Positions 1-8,324 of a stretch of DNA of 64,000 nt are shown here, piece by piece. This DNA comes from SZUA-309 sp965230005 (GTDB lineage: Bacteria > Pseudomonadota > Gammaproteobacteria > Pseudomonadales > Azotimanducaceae). The notes below the pieces were generated by a model that was not told the DNA's origin, ran no database searches, and worked only from the letters and a program-made list of their open reading frames with translations. The stretch is taken from assembly GCA_965230005.1 (NCBI GenBank), contig OZ245934.1:2418001-2482000 (forward strand), given 5' to 3'. Numbering within the stretch: position 1 is the first letter of the stretch; each line of letters opens with the position of its first letter. Position numbers and translations under genes: made by a program.

Positions 1-964
1 GGTCAGCCGCGGCCGGGGCATGCTGGCCGAGCACCGCGAGCTGCTGGAAACCATCCGCGGCGCCACCGGGGTTCCGCCCCAGTATCTGGTGGCTTTCTGG
101 GGTCTGGAAACGAACTTCGGCAGCTACCTCGGCAAAATGGCGATCCCCGATTCCCTCGCCACGCTCGCCTGTGACCCGCGACGGAGCCGCTACTTCACCG
201 GCGAGCTGATCTCTGCGCTGCGCATCATCGAATCCGGAGACATCGCCCTCGAAGAGATGAACGGGTCCTGGGCCGGTGCCATGGGCCATGTCCAGTTCAT
301 GCCGACGGCCTACCTGCGCTACGCGGTCGATCACGACGGCGACGGCCGCCGCGACCTGTTCAACAGCACCGAAGATGCCCTCGCCTCCGCCGGTAACTTC
401 CTCAAGGATCTCGGCTGGGAGCACGGGCTCCGCTGGGGTCGGGAGGTCACCCTGCCGGAGCCCTTCGATTTCGCGCTTGCGGGCGATGCTGAGGCACGCC
501 CCTTGAGCAGCTGGCGCGAGCTGGGAATAACCGACGCCTTCGGCCGCCCCCTGCCGGCGGCGCCGGTGAACGCCGTACTGCGCCTGCCGGCGGGTCATCG
601 AGGACCGGCGTTCCTCACCTACCAGAATTTCGACGTGATCATGGGCTGGAACCGCTCGGTGTTCTACGCACTGGCCGTCGGCCATCTGGCTGACCGTATC
701 GCCGGCGCCGGGCGCCTGCAGGTGCCGCCGCCGGAGGACGATCTGCGGTTCTCAAGCGAAGAGCTCATGGCGATTCAGACCCAGCTGTTGGATCTCGGCT
801 ACGATCCGGGTACACCCGACGGCCGCCTGGGCCCGGCCACCCGCGGCGCTGTGAGCCGGTTTCAAGCCGATCAGGGATTGATCCCGGACGGCCATCTGGA
901 CCAGACCGTGGTCGACCGACTGAAAGATCTCGCCATGAAAGGTGACACCCCGGCCGGATTCTGA
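1..964 (+). CDS. Lytic murein transglycosylase, MltB/SltB type, 5' partial
   Basis: This enzyme cleaves the MurNAc-GlcNAc bond of peptidoglycan in the periplasm. The frame is open to the left edge, so the N-terminus (signal or lipoprotein region) is outside the window; the first internal ATG is at 20. Counting from that ATG, the SLT_2 catalytic glutamate lies in GLETNFG (E30), and the MGHVQFMPTAY motif of the MltB family follows at about residue 87. A peptidoglycan-binding-1 domain occupies about residues 245-305 (GYDPGTPDGRLGPATRGAV). An MltB fold with a C-terminal PG-binding domain is a common architecture for soluble MltB paralogues. The gene converges on the transporter at 1002-2429. Confidence 0.93.
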   Translation, partial: VSRGRGMLAEHRELLETIRGATGVPPQYLVAFWGLETNFGSYLGKMAIPDSLATLACDPRRSRYFTGELISALRIIESGDIALEEMNGSWAGAMGHVQFMPTAYLRYAVDHDGDGRRDLFNSTEDALASAGNFLKDLGWEHGLRWGREVTLPEPFDFALAGDAEARPLSSWRELGITDAFGRPLPAAPVNAVLRLPAGHRGPAFLTYQNFDVIMGWNRSVFYALAVGHLADRIAGAGRLQVPPPEDDLRFSSEELMAIQTQLLDLGYDPGTPDGRLGPATRGAVSRFQADQGLIPDGHLDQTVVDRLKDLAMKGDTPAGF

Positions 965-1001
965 TCGACGATGCGATGGCGCCTCTCGGCGCAAAGATCG
1001 T

Positions 1002-2429
1002 TCAGCCTCCCGCCGCGGCGCTTCGCTCAGCCGCACGCTCATCCAGCACCGCCCGGATTTTCGCGTGCTCCGCCTCGTCGAGTTTGAAGCGGCGGAAAAG
1101 AAAAGCGCCGATGGCGTAACAGACCAGCGGGAAGAGCCCGTAGAGCGTCATCATGGCCACCTGCACGGTCATGGTCTGTGCCTCGTTGGGCACGAAGCCG
1201 GCGAACTGCAGAACGAAGCCCGTGAGCAGCAGCATCACCCCCGTGGCGCCTTTGTAGACGAAGTTCCAGGCGGCGAAGTAGGACCCTTCTTTCCGTTCCC
1301 CGGTCACCATCTCGTCGTAGTCGATCACATCGCCCTGGATAGACGGCGACAAGGTGCCCCCGCAGCCAGCGGCTAGGCCGGCGAAGAAAGCCGCGACACA
1401 GATATAGATGATTTTTGCGGTGACGCCGTCAATGGCCAGCAGCGCAAACATGGAACCGAAGGAAGCACCGGTGAGCAGCATGGAGAACATCCACAGGCGC
1501 ACCTTACCGAAGCGCCGGGACAGCGGAATCCACAGCGGCACGGACAGGGACGACGGCAGCATGTAGCAGAGAATCATCACCGGTGCCCAGAGCGGCGCGC
1601 CGATAACGTACTGGGCCACGTAGAGCGTCAGGGCAGCAATGGCCGCCGAACCGACCTGTTCGATGAAGGTGACCACGATCAGCAGGCGGGCGTGCGGGTT
1701 CCGCCAGACGTCGCGGAAGGCGTGGAACGGGTTGGCGTTCACGCGCCCCTGATAGTCCGGGCGTTCCTTGAGGCGACCGACCGCGAGGAGAATCAGCAGG
1801 ACCATGGCCCCGGAGGCGAGGAAAGCCAGTTCCTCGGCGGCCGCCCGAACGACTTCCCGGCCCTCCTGCTCCGCGGAGATCAGCAGATAGAAGCTGATCA
1901 GCGACAGAATCGAGCCGAAGGTATAGAAGCCGTGACGCACGCCGAAGAGCCGACTTCGTTCGTGGTAACTGCTCGAAAGCTCGGCACCGAGCGACAGATG
2001 CGGCACGAAGAACACGGTCATGGCCGAGTAGAAACCGATCACGGCCACGGCCATCCAGATCGCAAGTCCTGCGCCTTCGAGACCGTCCGGCGGCGCAAAG
2101 ACCATGATGAAGGCGGCACCGATCGGCAGCGTGCTGCCGAGGATCCAGGAACGCCGGCGGCCGTAGGCCAATCGCGTGCGATCGGAAAGGTAGCCGACAA
2201 TGGGATCGGAAACGGCGTCCCAGATTCTCGAGACGGAGAAGATGAGACCCATGATGGCGGGGGCGATGAGCAGCACGTCAGTCGCGAATTTCATCACGTA
2301 AAGGGCAAGCATGAGATACATGTAGCCGGCACCGAGGCCCGGCATCCCGAAGCTGATGACCGTTCCCCAGGAAACCCGGTCAGTGCTGTCGGCTACTGTC
2401 GGGGCGCTTGCTGCTGCATTTTCCGCCAT
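1002..2429 (-). CDS. MFS transporter, GPH (glycoside-pentoside-hexuronide:cation symporter) family
   Basis: A 475-residue polytopic inner-membrane carrier with about 12 hydrophobic segments. The N-terminal half carries the MelB/GPH signature: an Asp-rich loop (SDPIVGYLSDRT) followed by YGRRRSW. Known GPH members couple solute uptake to H+ or Na+. The substrate cannot be read from sequence. It is the last gene of a minus-strand set, 8 nt after the SDR at 2438-3214, so it probably imports the compound the two dehydrogenases act on (inference). In similar clusters GPH carriers are annotated for sugars but also for lipids and lysophospholipids. Confidence 0.88.
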   Translation of the reverse strand: MAENAAASAPTVADSTDRVSWGTVISFGMPGLGAGYMYLMLALYVMKFATDVLLIAPAIMGLIFSVSRIWDAVSDPIVGYLSDRTRLAYGRRRSWILGSTLPIGAAFIMVFAPPDGLEGAGLAIWMAVAVIGFYSAMTVFFVPHLSLGAELSSSYHERSRLFGVRHGFYTFGSILSLISFYLLISAEQEGREVVRAAAEELAFLASGAMVLLILLAVGRLKERPDYQGRVNANPFHAFRDVWRNPHARLLIVVTFIEQVGSAAIAALTLYVAQYVIGAPLWAPVMILCYMLPSSLSVPLWIPLSRRFGKVRLWMFSMLLTGASFGSMFALLAIDGVTAKIIYICVAAFFAGLAAGCGGTLSPSIQGDVIDYDEMVTGERKEGSYFAAWNFVYKGATGVMLLLTGFVLQFAGFVPNEAQTMTVQVAMMTLYGLFPLVCYAIGAFLFRRFKLDEAEHAKIRAVLDERAAERSAAAGG

Positions 2430-2437
2430 CTTCTACC

Positions 2438-3214
2438 TCAGGCGTTCCGGATCGTCAGTCCGCCGTCCACGGGGAGCGCGACGCCGGTAATGAAGGAGGA
2501 AGCCGGGAGCACGAGGCTGAGCGTTGCCTGGGCAACCTCCTCCGGTTCCGCGTAGCGCTTCAGCGCCACCCGCCGACGGGCAAACTCTGCCTTGGCCTCG
2601 TCTGGAATCTCACTCGTCATCCCGGTGTTGATTGGTCCGGGGCAGATGCAGTTGACGGTGATGCCTTCGGGGCCGAGTTCCACGGCCAGCGATCGGGTCA
2701 GGCCTATGACACCGGTCTTTGCCGCCGTGTAAGGGCTGCCGAACTTCGTCGCTCCCAGGCCTTCCGTGGAAGCAATGTTGACGATGCGGGGGTGTTTGGC
2801 GGCGCGGAGTGCGGGCAGCGCCGCGCGAATCGTTCGCGTATGGGCCGTGAGCAGCACGGAGAGCGACAGATCCCAGGCGGCTTCGTAATCGTCGCCGTCG
2901 ATCGGCGCAAAACGGGAAATGCCGGCGTTGTTGACAAGTATGTCCACGCCACCGAAGTGTTCGATGATCTCCTCGAAGACGGTCCTGGTCGCTGCAGCGT
3001 CGTCGAGGTCCAGGGTCCAGGCCCGGGCTTCCCGACCGGCAGCCTCGATCTCACCTACCACCGCCGCGAGCGGTTCGGCATTCACATCCAGTGCCGCCAC
3101 ACGGGCACCCTGTTCGGCGAAAAGTTTGGCCGTCGCCGCACCCATACCGCTCGCGGCGCCGGTGACAACAGCAACGGATCCTTCGATGGACCGGCTCAGT
3201 GAACTCAGACTCAT
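2438..3214 (-). CDS. SDR family NAD(P)-dependent oxidoreductase
   Basis: A classical short-chain dehydrogenase/reductase of 258 aa, expected to be a cytosolic Rossmann-fold enzyme. Visible motifs are the cofactor loop GAASGMG (19-25), NNAG (95-98) and the catalytic set S149, Y162 and K166 (YTAAK). The C-terminus has the PxxxITG and DGG ends typical of the 3-oxoacyl-ACP reductase-like class. D43 after the second beta strand (ALDVN) favours NAD over NADP (inference). It lies between a second SDR (92 nt upstream) and a GPH transporter (8 nt downstream), as in a small catabolic operon. The substrate is unknown. Confidence 0.92.
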   Translation of the reverse strand: MSLSSLSRSIEGSVAVVTGAASGMGAATAKLFAEQGARVAALDVNAEPLAAVVGEIEAAGREARAWTLDLDDAAATRTVFEEIIEHFGGVDILVNNAGISRFAPIDGDDYEAAWDLSLSVLLTAHTRTIRAALPALRAAKHPRIVNIASTEGLGATKFGSPYTAAKTGVIGLTRSLAVELGPEGITVNCICPGPINTGMTSEIPDEAKAEFARRRVALKRYAEPEEVAQATLSLVLPASSFITGVALPVDGGLTIRNA

Positions 3215-3306
3215 GGCTCCTCGGCCCCTCCCCGGGCGCTGTTGGTCGTTCTCATTTGCTTCATGGCTGTACCGCTCCTGTGCGTGCCGCTCCGGCGAAG
3301 GTCCTG

Positions 3307-4134
3307 TCAGCTGATCCCAGTGAAATCGCCGTCGGTGATCGCGTCTCCGAACAGGCCGCGGGCAAAGGGCTCATAGTTCGGTCCCCGACGCAGGTGGTGC
3401 CCGCCATCGACCGAGAGGTTTACGCCCGTAATCCAGCTGGCTTCCGGGCCGCAGAGAAAACGCACGGCGTTGGCGATGTCTTCGACCACGCCGGTGCGCC
3501 CGAGCGGCATACAGGCAAGGTAATCCTCGTGCACGGCTTCGGTGCCGAAGAGGCCCTGGGCGATATCCGTGTCGACGAGACCGGGGCAGACGCTGTTCAC
3601 CCGGATGCCCGCGACGCCGAGCTCGTCCGCTGCGCCGCGCACGAGCATGTCGATGCCGGCCTTGCTCACCGTGTAGGCATGCATGAACCGGTGGGTTCGC
3701 ACACCGGCAATCGACGATATCGCGCAGAGCGCGCCACCGCCGGCTTGACCAATGGCACGGGCCGCGTGCTTGAAGGTGAACATGCAGCCATCGAGATTCG
3801 TTGCCAGAACGGACCGCCAGCGGTCGCTGTCCGTGACGACGAGCGGCGCCATATCGCCAACGCCGGCGTTGGCCACGGCAATGGTCAGGGGCGCACGCTC
3901 GTGCGCGGTCTCGATGGCTTCCTGAATGGCGGCTTCACTGGCGACGTCGGCCGCGTGAACGTCGACTTCGGCACCGGCCGGGAACTGATCGGAGGCAGCG
4001 GCGAGCTTCTCCTCGTTGCGCCCGACGAGGGTGACTCTTGCACCATCGGCGGCAAGCTTCAGGGCGCTGGCGAGGCCGATGCCGCTGCCGCCGCCTGTCA
4101 CGAGCGCGTGCTGTCCCTCGAGGCTCTCCCCCAT
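3307..4134 (-). CDS. SDR family oxidoreductase
   Basis: A 275-aa short-chain dehydrogenase/reductase with GGGSGIG (14-20), ANAG (88-91), S140/S141, Y154 and K158 (YTVSK). R39 and N40 at the end of beta-2 (VGRNEEK) suggest NADP preference, unlike the neighbouring SDR (inference). The C-terminal extension after the DGG motif (HHLRRGPNYEPF) is longer than in the minimal family. It is first in the minus-strand SDR-SDR-MFS set and is divergent from the APH-like kinase at 4228, with a 93-nt intergenic region between them. The two SDRs could act on successive oxidation states or stereoisomers of one substrate. Confidence 0.92.
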   Translation of the reverse strand: MGESLEGQHALVTGGGSGIGLASALKLAADGARVTLVGRNEEKLAAASDQFPAGAEVDVHAADVASEAAIQEAIETAHERAPLTIAVANAGVGDMAPLVVTDSDRWRSVLATNLDGCMFTFKHAARAIGQAGGGALCAISSIAGVRTHRFMHAYTVSKAGIDMLVRGAADELGVAGIRVNSVCPGLVDTDIAQGLFGTEAVHEDYLACMPLGRTGVVEDIANAVRFLCGPEASWITGVNLSVDGGHHLRRGPNYEPFARGLFGDAITDGDFTGIS

Positions 4135-4227
4135 ATGCTGTCAGTGTCCTGCTTTCCCAGAAGACGCACTCTAGCAATTGCATTGACGCCTGGGCTACCT
4201 TTGCCCGGGCCCGCCCATCGAGCCCAA

Positions 4228-5271
4228 ATGCCTGCACCCCACGACGACATCGCCACCGCTCTCGCCCGCTACCTGAGCGAGCGCTGGTCCGCGGCCGTGA
4301 CCGTGGATCGCGTGGAGCAGATCCCTGGAGGTGCCTCCCGGGAAACCTATCGTCTGAAACTGCGCATCGATGACGTCGAGCGCGGCATCATCCTGCGGCG
4401 GGATCCGCCATCGAGCCTGATCGATACGGAGCGCTCCCTCGAATACCGAACCTACGTGGCCGCCTTTCGCGCGGGCATACCGGTCCCGGAGCCGCTGCTC
4501 CTGGAGGAGGACCCGGCCGTCCTCGAGCGGCCCTTTTCCCTCATGGCTGAGGTAACGGGCTGCGAAAGCGCCATTGCCAACCTGACCCTCGAGCCCTATG
4601 CCGCTGTGCGGGAGACCATCGCCCGACGGAAATGGACCCTCCTGGGCGAGTTGACCCGGCATGACATCGACGCCCTGGGGTTACGGGAATTCATGACCGT
4701 TCCGGAGCATCCGGCGCGTCACGAGCTCGACTACTGGGCCGGGGTCATCCGAGCCGATGCCCTCTCCCCGCAACCTGTGGCAGAAGCAGCCATCCGCTGG
4801 TTGGAACGGCACCTGCCGGAGCCCTCCGGAGAGCTCTGCCTCGTTCACGGCGACTACCGTTCCGGCAACTTCCTCTACAACGCCGCCGGAGAGATTCCTG
4901 CGCTTCTCGACTGGGAAATGGCCCACATCGGCGATCCACTGGAAGATCTCGCCTGGTCCCTGGACCCGCTCTGGGGCTGGCCGGACCAGCATCTCGCCGG
5001 CGGGCTGCTGCCGCGGGCCGAAGCCATCACCCTCTGGGAGGCAGCCAGCGGCATGACGGTGAATCGGGACGCGTTCCGCTGGTGGCAGGTGTTTGCATCG
5101 CTGAAGGGCCTCGCGATCTGGATCTCATCGAGTGAGGATTTCGCCAACGGCACCACCAAGGAGCCTATTCTCGCCATCGCAGGCTGGCTCATGACGGATC
5201 GGCAGAACCGGATTCTCGTAGACCGGCTGCGGCCTGATTCTCCCCAGGAGCATACGGAGCCCCTGCTGTGA
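4228..5271 (+). CDS. Phosphotransferase family protein (APH fold, ACAD10/11-N-like)
   Basis: A 347-aa protein kinase-like phosphotransferase. It has the Brenner motif HGDYRSGNF (207-215, catalytic Asp209 and metal ligand Asn214) and the DFG-equivalent LLDWEMAHIGDP (D228). This type resembles the kinase half of ACAD10/11, which in animals phosphorylates 4-hydroxyacyl-CoAs, and is frequent in bacteria that degrade fatty acids or steroids. It is therefore more likely catabolic than an antibiotic-resistance enzyme. The ATG at 4228 was chosen because the open frame further upstream (to 3199) is antisense to the SDR gene. It overlaps the next gene by 4 nt (GTGA). Confidence 0.88.
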   Translation: MPAPHDDIATALARYLSERWSAAVTVDRVEQIPGGASRETYRLKLRIDDVERGIILRRDPPSSLIDTERSLEYRTYVAAFRAGIPVPEPLLLEEDPAVLERPFSLMAEVTGCESAIANLTLEPYAAVRETIARRKWTLLGELTRHDIDALGLREFMTVPEHPARHELDYWAGVIRADALSPQPVAEAAIRWLERHLPEPSGELCLVHGDYRSGNFLYNAAGEIPALLDWEMAHIGDPLEDLAWSLDPLWGWPDQHLAGGLLPRAEAITLWEAASGMTVNRDAFRWWQVFASLKGLAIWISSSEDFANGTTKEPILAIAGWLMTDRQNRILVDRLRPDSPQEHTEPLL

Positions 5272-5681
5272 TCCCGCGCCCGAGACAAGCTCTGGCCGAC
5301 CTCGCCGGCCGCCTCGGCAGCCGCATTGCACCGACCGTGTCGGATCCCTACGCGGCCGTCGACTCGGGCCTGGTTGCCATGCTCATGACCATGCTGGCCG
5401 AAGAGCTCGAAGCGGGCGTGGCCAGGCGACTGGCTGACGGCGACGCCTTGAAGGCACTCTTTGAGACCGCAGAAGCGGCACCCGACGCCGCGGCTCGCGC
5501 GGCTTTCGTCGCAAGCGTCCCTGTCTCCTTCAGCCTCACAGAGGTGAGCGCCTGGCTCGACGGCGGCATGGCGCTGCTCATCGACCTGCATGAATGGGCG
5601 GAAGCAAACGACGAGGCGATGGACCGACAGATCTGGGCCTTTCTCGCCGACCACACTGCCCGCCACGCCTTTCCGATCTGA
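5268..5681 (+). CDS. Hypothetical protein, coupled to the APH-like kinase
   Basis: A 137-aa, alanine-rich, acidic and mainly alpha-helical protein of unrecognised family, with no signal peptide or clear membrane segment. The GTG start at 5268 overlaps the stop of the kinase gene (GTGA), which indicates translational coupling and a shared job. No catalytic motif is visible. Tryptophans and a histidine near the end (LHEWAEAND, FLADHTARH) may matter but cannot be interpreted from sequence. Confidence 0.75.
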   Translation: MIPRPRQALADLAGRLGSRIAPTVSDPYAAVDSGLVAMLMTMLAEELEAGVARRLADGDALKALFETAEAAPDAAARAAFVASVPVSFSLTEVSAWLDGGMALLIDLHEWAEANDEAMDRQIWAFLADHTARHAFPI

Positions 5682-5689
5682 AGCCCCGC

Positions 5690-6007
5690 TCAGGCTGCGG
5701 CCGGCGCGGCCTCGGCCTCCCGGGCAAGGAAGTAGAGATAAGCCGGGAGTGCACAGGACAGGCCAATGGTGAGATTCAGGGCGATAAAGCCCCAGGGCGC
5801 TGGACCACCCGCTCTCGTGAACATGTAGATCCAGAAGACCACTGAGGTGATCAGCAGATCGGCCGTGAAGCCGCCTGCGGCGCCATTCGCGAAGAGCGCC
5901 CCGATGAAAACAGGCAGATCAAGACCGAACTCCCTGAAGAAGCCGATGAAGAAGAGATAGGGGACGATGGCCCCGACGACGGCAAGGGTAAGGTAGACGT
6001 TTTTCAT
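5690..6007 (-). CDS. DUF2834 family membrane protein
   Basis: A small integral membrane protein of 105 aa with three hydrophobic segments (LTLAVVGAIVPYLFFIGFF; LLITSVVFWIYMF; FIALNLTIGLSCALPAYLYF). This matches the DUF2834 pattern in length and in the FxxDLLITSVVFWIY core. I chose the ATG at 6007 because a strong GGAGGAG sits just before it; an open frame extends to 6085 but has no comparable ribosome site. It is divergent from the XRE regulator at 6160, so that regulator may control it. Function of the family is unknown. Confidence 0.82.
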   Translation of the reverse strand: MKNVYLTLAVVGAIVPYLFFIGFFREFGLDLPVFIGALFANGAAGGFTADLLITSVVFWIYMFTRAGGPAPWGFIALNLTIGLSCALPAYLYFLAREAEAAPAAA

Positions 6008-6159
6008 GCGGTGCTCCTCCTGCATCCGTTGATCATTTTCCGCTTCCAACGCCGGCACTCTAGGGCCACGAGGTAATTCAGCCAATTACCTCCGAAGTAA
6101 TGGTTCCGCCTAGGCCCTTGGGTACACTTTCGAGCAAGTCGAACCATCAGGTAGGTCAA

Positions 6160-6990
6160 ATGAGCGAAGCGGCCCTCGCCGAAGCCCTGGACTTCGGGGC
6201 CCTGCTGAAGGACTGGCGCAATCACCGCCGGGTCAGCCAGCTTGGGCTGTCGTCCTTATCCGGTATCTCCCAGCGGCACATCAGTTTTCTGGAAACCGGT
6301 CGCTCGCGACCCAGCCGGGCCATGGTGCTGGCGCTCTCCGACTCCCTGGACATCCCTCTACGTGAGCGCAACGCCCTTCTGCACAGCGCTGGTTTTACGC
6401 CCGCCTACCCGGACGGACCGCTGGATTCGAGCGGCACGGAGCTTTTTCAGGCGGCGCTGAAAGCAACCCTCGATCATCACGAGCCGTATCCGGCGATGGT
6501 GCTCGACGGCCGCTGGAATCTCGTCATGGCCAACGTCGGCGCCCTTAACTTTTTCGGTCAGTTCGTGGACATCTTCGAAGCGCTGGCGGCCATGGGGTCA
6601 CCGACGGAGTTTCAGGTGGCTCGTCTCTGTCTCGACGAGCGGGGCCTCAAGCCCTACATCGGCAACTGGGAAGCCCTCGTATTCAGCTTTCTGGCCCGCG
6701 CCCGGCGCGCCCTTCTCGTGAATCCCCGGGATCCCTTTCTACCCGAGCTGATCCGCGAAATCGTCGACCACCCCGACGCTCCCCCTGAATGGCGTCAGCC
6801 GGACTGGACCTCCACACCCGATCCGGCTCTGGCCATGACCATGGAGAAAGACGGCCGCACCTGGCGGTTCTTCACCATGCTTGCCCACTTCGGCTCGGCT
6901 CAGCATGTGACCCTGGAAGAGCTCTCCGTAGAGACGTTCTTTCCCGCGGACGAAGCCACCGCGGAACATCTGCGCAGCCTTGCCGGTTGA
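6160..6990 (+). CDS. XRE-family regulator with MmyB-like C-terminal domain
   Basis: A 276-aa transcription regulator. An N-terminal lambda-repressor type helix-turn-helix spans about residues 13-70 (QLGLSSLSGISQRHISFLE). A long C-terminal region (HHEPYPAMVLDGRWNLVMAN onward) matches the MmyB-like ligand-binding domain. That domain has a PAS-like fold and is known to bind fatty acid in at least one member. ATG 6160 was chosen over the upstream in-frame ATG at 6100 because the HTH starts immediately afterwards. Divergence from the DUF2834 gene makes that gene, and autoregulation, the first targets to test. Confidence 0.9.
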   Translation: MSEAALAEALDFGALLKDWRNHRRVSQLGLSSLSGISQRHISFLETGRSRPSRAMVLALSDSLDIPLRERNALLHSAGFTPAYPDGPLDSSGTELFQAALKATLDHHEPYPAMVLDGRWNLVMANVGALNFFGQFVDIFEALAAMGSPTEFQVARLCLDERGLKPYIGNWEALVFSFLARARRALLVNPRDPFLPELIREIVDHPDAPPEWRQPDWTSTPDPALAMTMEKDGRTWRFFTMLAHFGSAQHVTLEELSVETFFPADEATAEHLRSLAG

Positions 6991-7062
6991 CGAGCCTCTC
7001 TGACCTGGCGGGAGAAGCCTGTGGGACGGCGTTTTGGCGCGCCGGGCGGAGAGTCGGCGGGG

Positions 7063-7091
7063 TTGTGAACCCCGGGACCGATGACTACAAT
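7063..7091 (+). promoter_or_regulatory. Sigma70-type promoter of tRNA-Lys
   Basis: TTGTGA (7063-7068) and TACAAT (7086-7091) are separated by exactly 17 nt. A GC-rich discriminator (gcgcgccc) follows the -10, as is usual for stringently controlled stable RNA promoters. Transcription would start near 7098, about 32 nt before the tRNA. Confidence 0.7.
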
Positions 7092-7129
7092 GCGCGCCCT
7101 TCGGCGGGGATCCGCCGACAGCCCCGATA

Positions 7130-7205
7130 GGGTCGTTAGCTCAGTTGGTAGAGCACCGGGCTTTTAACCCGTTGGTCCTGGGTTCGAGCCCCAGACGACC
7201 CACCA
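7130..7205 (+). tRNA. tRNA-Lys (anticodon TTT)
   Basis: A cloverleaf can be drawn in full. The acceptor stem is GGGTCGT/ACGACCC, the D arm is GCTC...GAGC, and the anticodon loop CTTTTAA carries TTT (anticodon at 7163-7165). The T arm is CTGGG-TTCGAGC-CCCAG, the discriminator base is A, and CCA is encoded at 7203-7205. The outermost anticodon-stem pair (27-43) is a C-T mismatch. The sequence is close to gammaproteobacterial tRNA-Lys. Confidence 0.97.
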
Positions 7206-7527
7206 TCTAACTCTTTCGAAACAACAACTTACGATCATTAGCTTAGATTGACAGGTCCGGTAAGCGATCACACGCCAGTCTTCAACTACGCGATGCAGCT
7301 TCGGATGCGCCAGCACACAACCGCAAGGGTTGTGATTGGAACCTCACGACCGGCGAGATGCCGCGGAGGAAAAGCCAGCTACACCACACCATCCTCCATC
7401 GATCGCTGCCGCCTGCCCTGAAACTGGAACAGGCACTTGCGAAGCGAGCCTATCGTTGGGTGTGATCATGGCTCTCGGTATCATGCCCTGCTGGCTGAAG
7501 CTTTCAGCGATGGCGAGGATTAGCTAG
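7206..7527 (+). other. Gene-free, less GC-rich stretch after tRNA-Lys
   Basis: 322 nt without a convincing gene. It contains a perfect 7-bp hairpin at 7316-7334 (CACAACC / GGTTGTG, 5-nt loop) with no T-tract after it. The composition is visibly more AT-rich than the surroundings, continuous with the methyltransferase that follows. I found no repeat of the tRNA 3' end and no integrase. Confidence 0.5.
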
Positions 7528-8217
7528 ATGACCAAACAAGCAGACAAAGACGGTGGCGGTTTGCGAACGAGCATTACCGATCTGGCAGCAAATCTGAAGC
7601 TCAACCGGTCGCGATGGGGCAACCCGGAATATTGGACTGAGCGAGATCAGTATGGTTATCGCTGGGATGGAAGCGTGCAACAGACCACAGGATCTAACGC
7701 CAGATTTGCCGACCGATTCCTGAAACCACACCTGCAGGACAGATACGACTACAAGGTTCTAGAGCTGTCACCGGGGGGCGGCCGCTTTACAGCTGAGCTG
7801 ATCAGATATGCCAAGGCCCTGGATCTTCTCGACATGAATCAAGCGTGTTTGGATATTTGCCTGGAACGCTTCAAGTACTTTCCAATCGAGCTGAACACCT
7901 ACGTCAACGACGGCCAGTCGTGTGAGATGCTCGCCGGGCATGAGTACGACCTCATAGCCTGCTTCGACTCGATGGTACATATGCACCCGGAGGTGATCGA
8001 AGGCTACGTCACTCAGCTGGGGGCTTTGTTATTACCTGGCGGCATCATGTGGCTGGACCACAGCGGAAAGGGCGCCCGGGAGGTCGGGCACCGGACCGCC
8101 ATGACAGATGGCCTGATGGTCGAAATCGGTGAGCGTGCAGGTCTTGTGTTGCTGGAACAACGGTTCCGGAATGATCATGACTGTATCACGGTGTTTACGA
8201 AAACAACCACCAGCTGA
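7528..8217 (+). CDS. Class I SAM-dependent methyltransferase, probably acquired
   Basis: A 229-aa Rossmann-fold methyltransferase. Motif I is present as LELSPGGGRF (79-87 region) with an acidic end of strand 2 at DMNQ. A motif IV-like segment (DLIACFDSMVHMHPEVI) and a post-strand-5 segment (LLLPGGIMWLDHSG) also fit the fold. The substrate is unknown. The N-terminal WGNPEYWTERDQYGYRW is typical of methyltransferases found in sugar or glycan clusters. ATG 7528 is preceded by AGGA. Its codon use and base composition are less GC-rich than its neighbours, and it stands alone just after a tRNA gene, both of which fit horizontal acquisition. Confidence 0.85.
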   Translation: MTKQADKDGGGLRTSITDLAANLKLNRSRWGNPEYWTERDQYGYRWDGSVQQTTGSNARFADRFLKPHLQDRYDYKVLELSPGGGRFTAELIRYAKALDLLDMNQACLDICLERFKYFPIELNTYVNDGQSCEMLAGHEYDLIACFDSMVHMHPEVIEGYVTQLGALLLPGGIMWLDHSGKGAREVGHRTAMTDGLMVEIGERAGLVLLEQRFRNDHDCITVFTKTTTS

Positions 8218-8324
8218 CGTACTGACAACGAAACAAGCGCCAAGTTGGAGCCATGATTGCCACTGCAACAGAGTATGGCCGCAATGATTCGCGCTATCTA
8301 AGGACCGCACGACCAGCGACTTTC

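Noticed and set aside
3199..4227. Long N-terminal extension of the APH-like kinase frame
   Set aside because: The extension lies antisense to the SDR gene at 3307-4134; the kinase domain starts normally at ATG 4228.
4228..5271. Aminoglycoside resistance gene
   Set aside because: The APH fold is shared, but the catabolic context and the ACAD10/11-like motifs argue against a resistance role.
7316..7334. Intrinsic terminator after tRNA-Lys
   Set aside because: The 7-bp hairpin is perfect but no T-tract follows and it lies 110 nt from the tRNA.
7130..8324. Prophage or integrative element attachment site at tRNA-Lys
   Set aside because: No integrase and no repeat of the tRNA 3' end found downstream; only composition and position remain.
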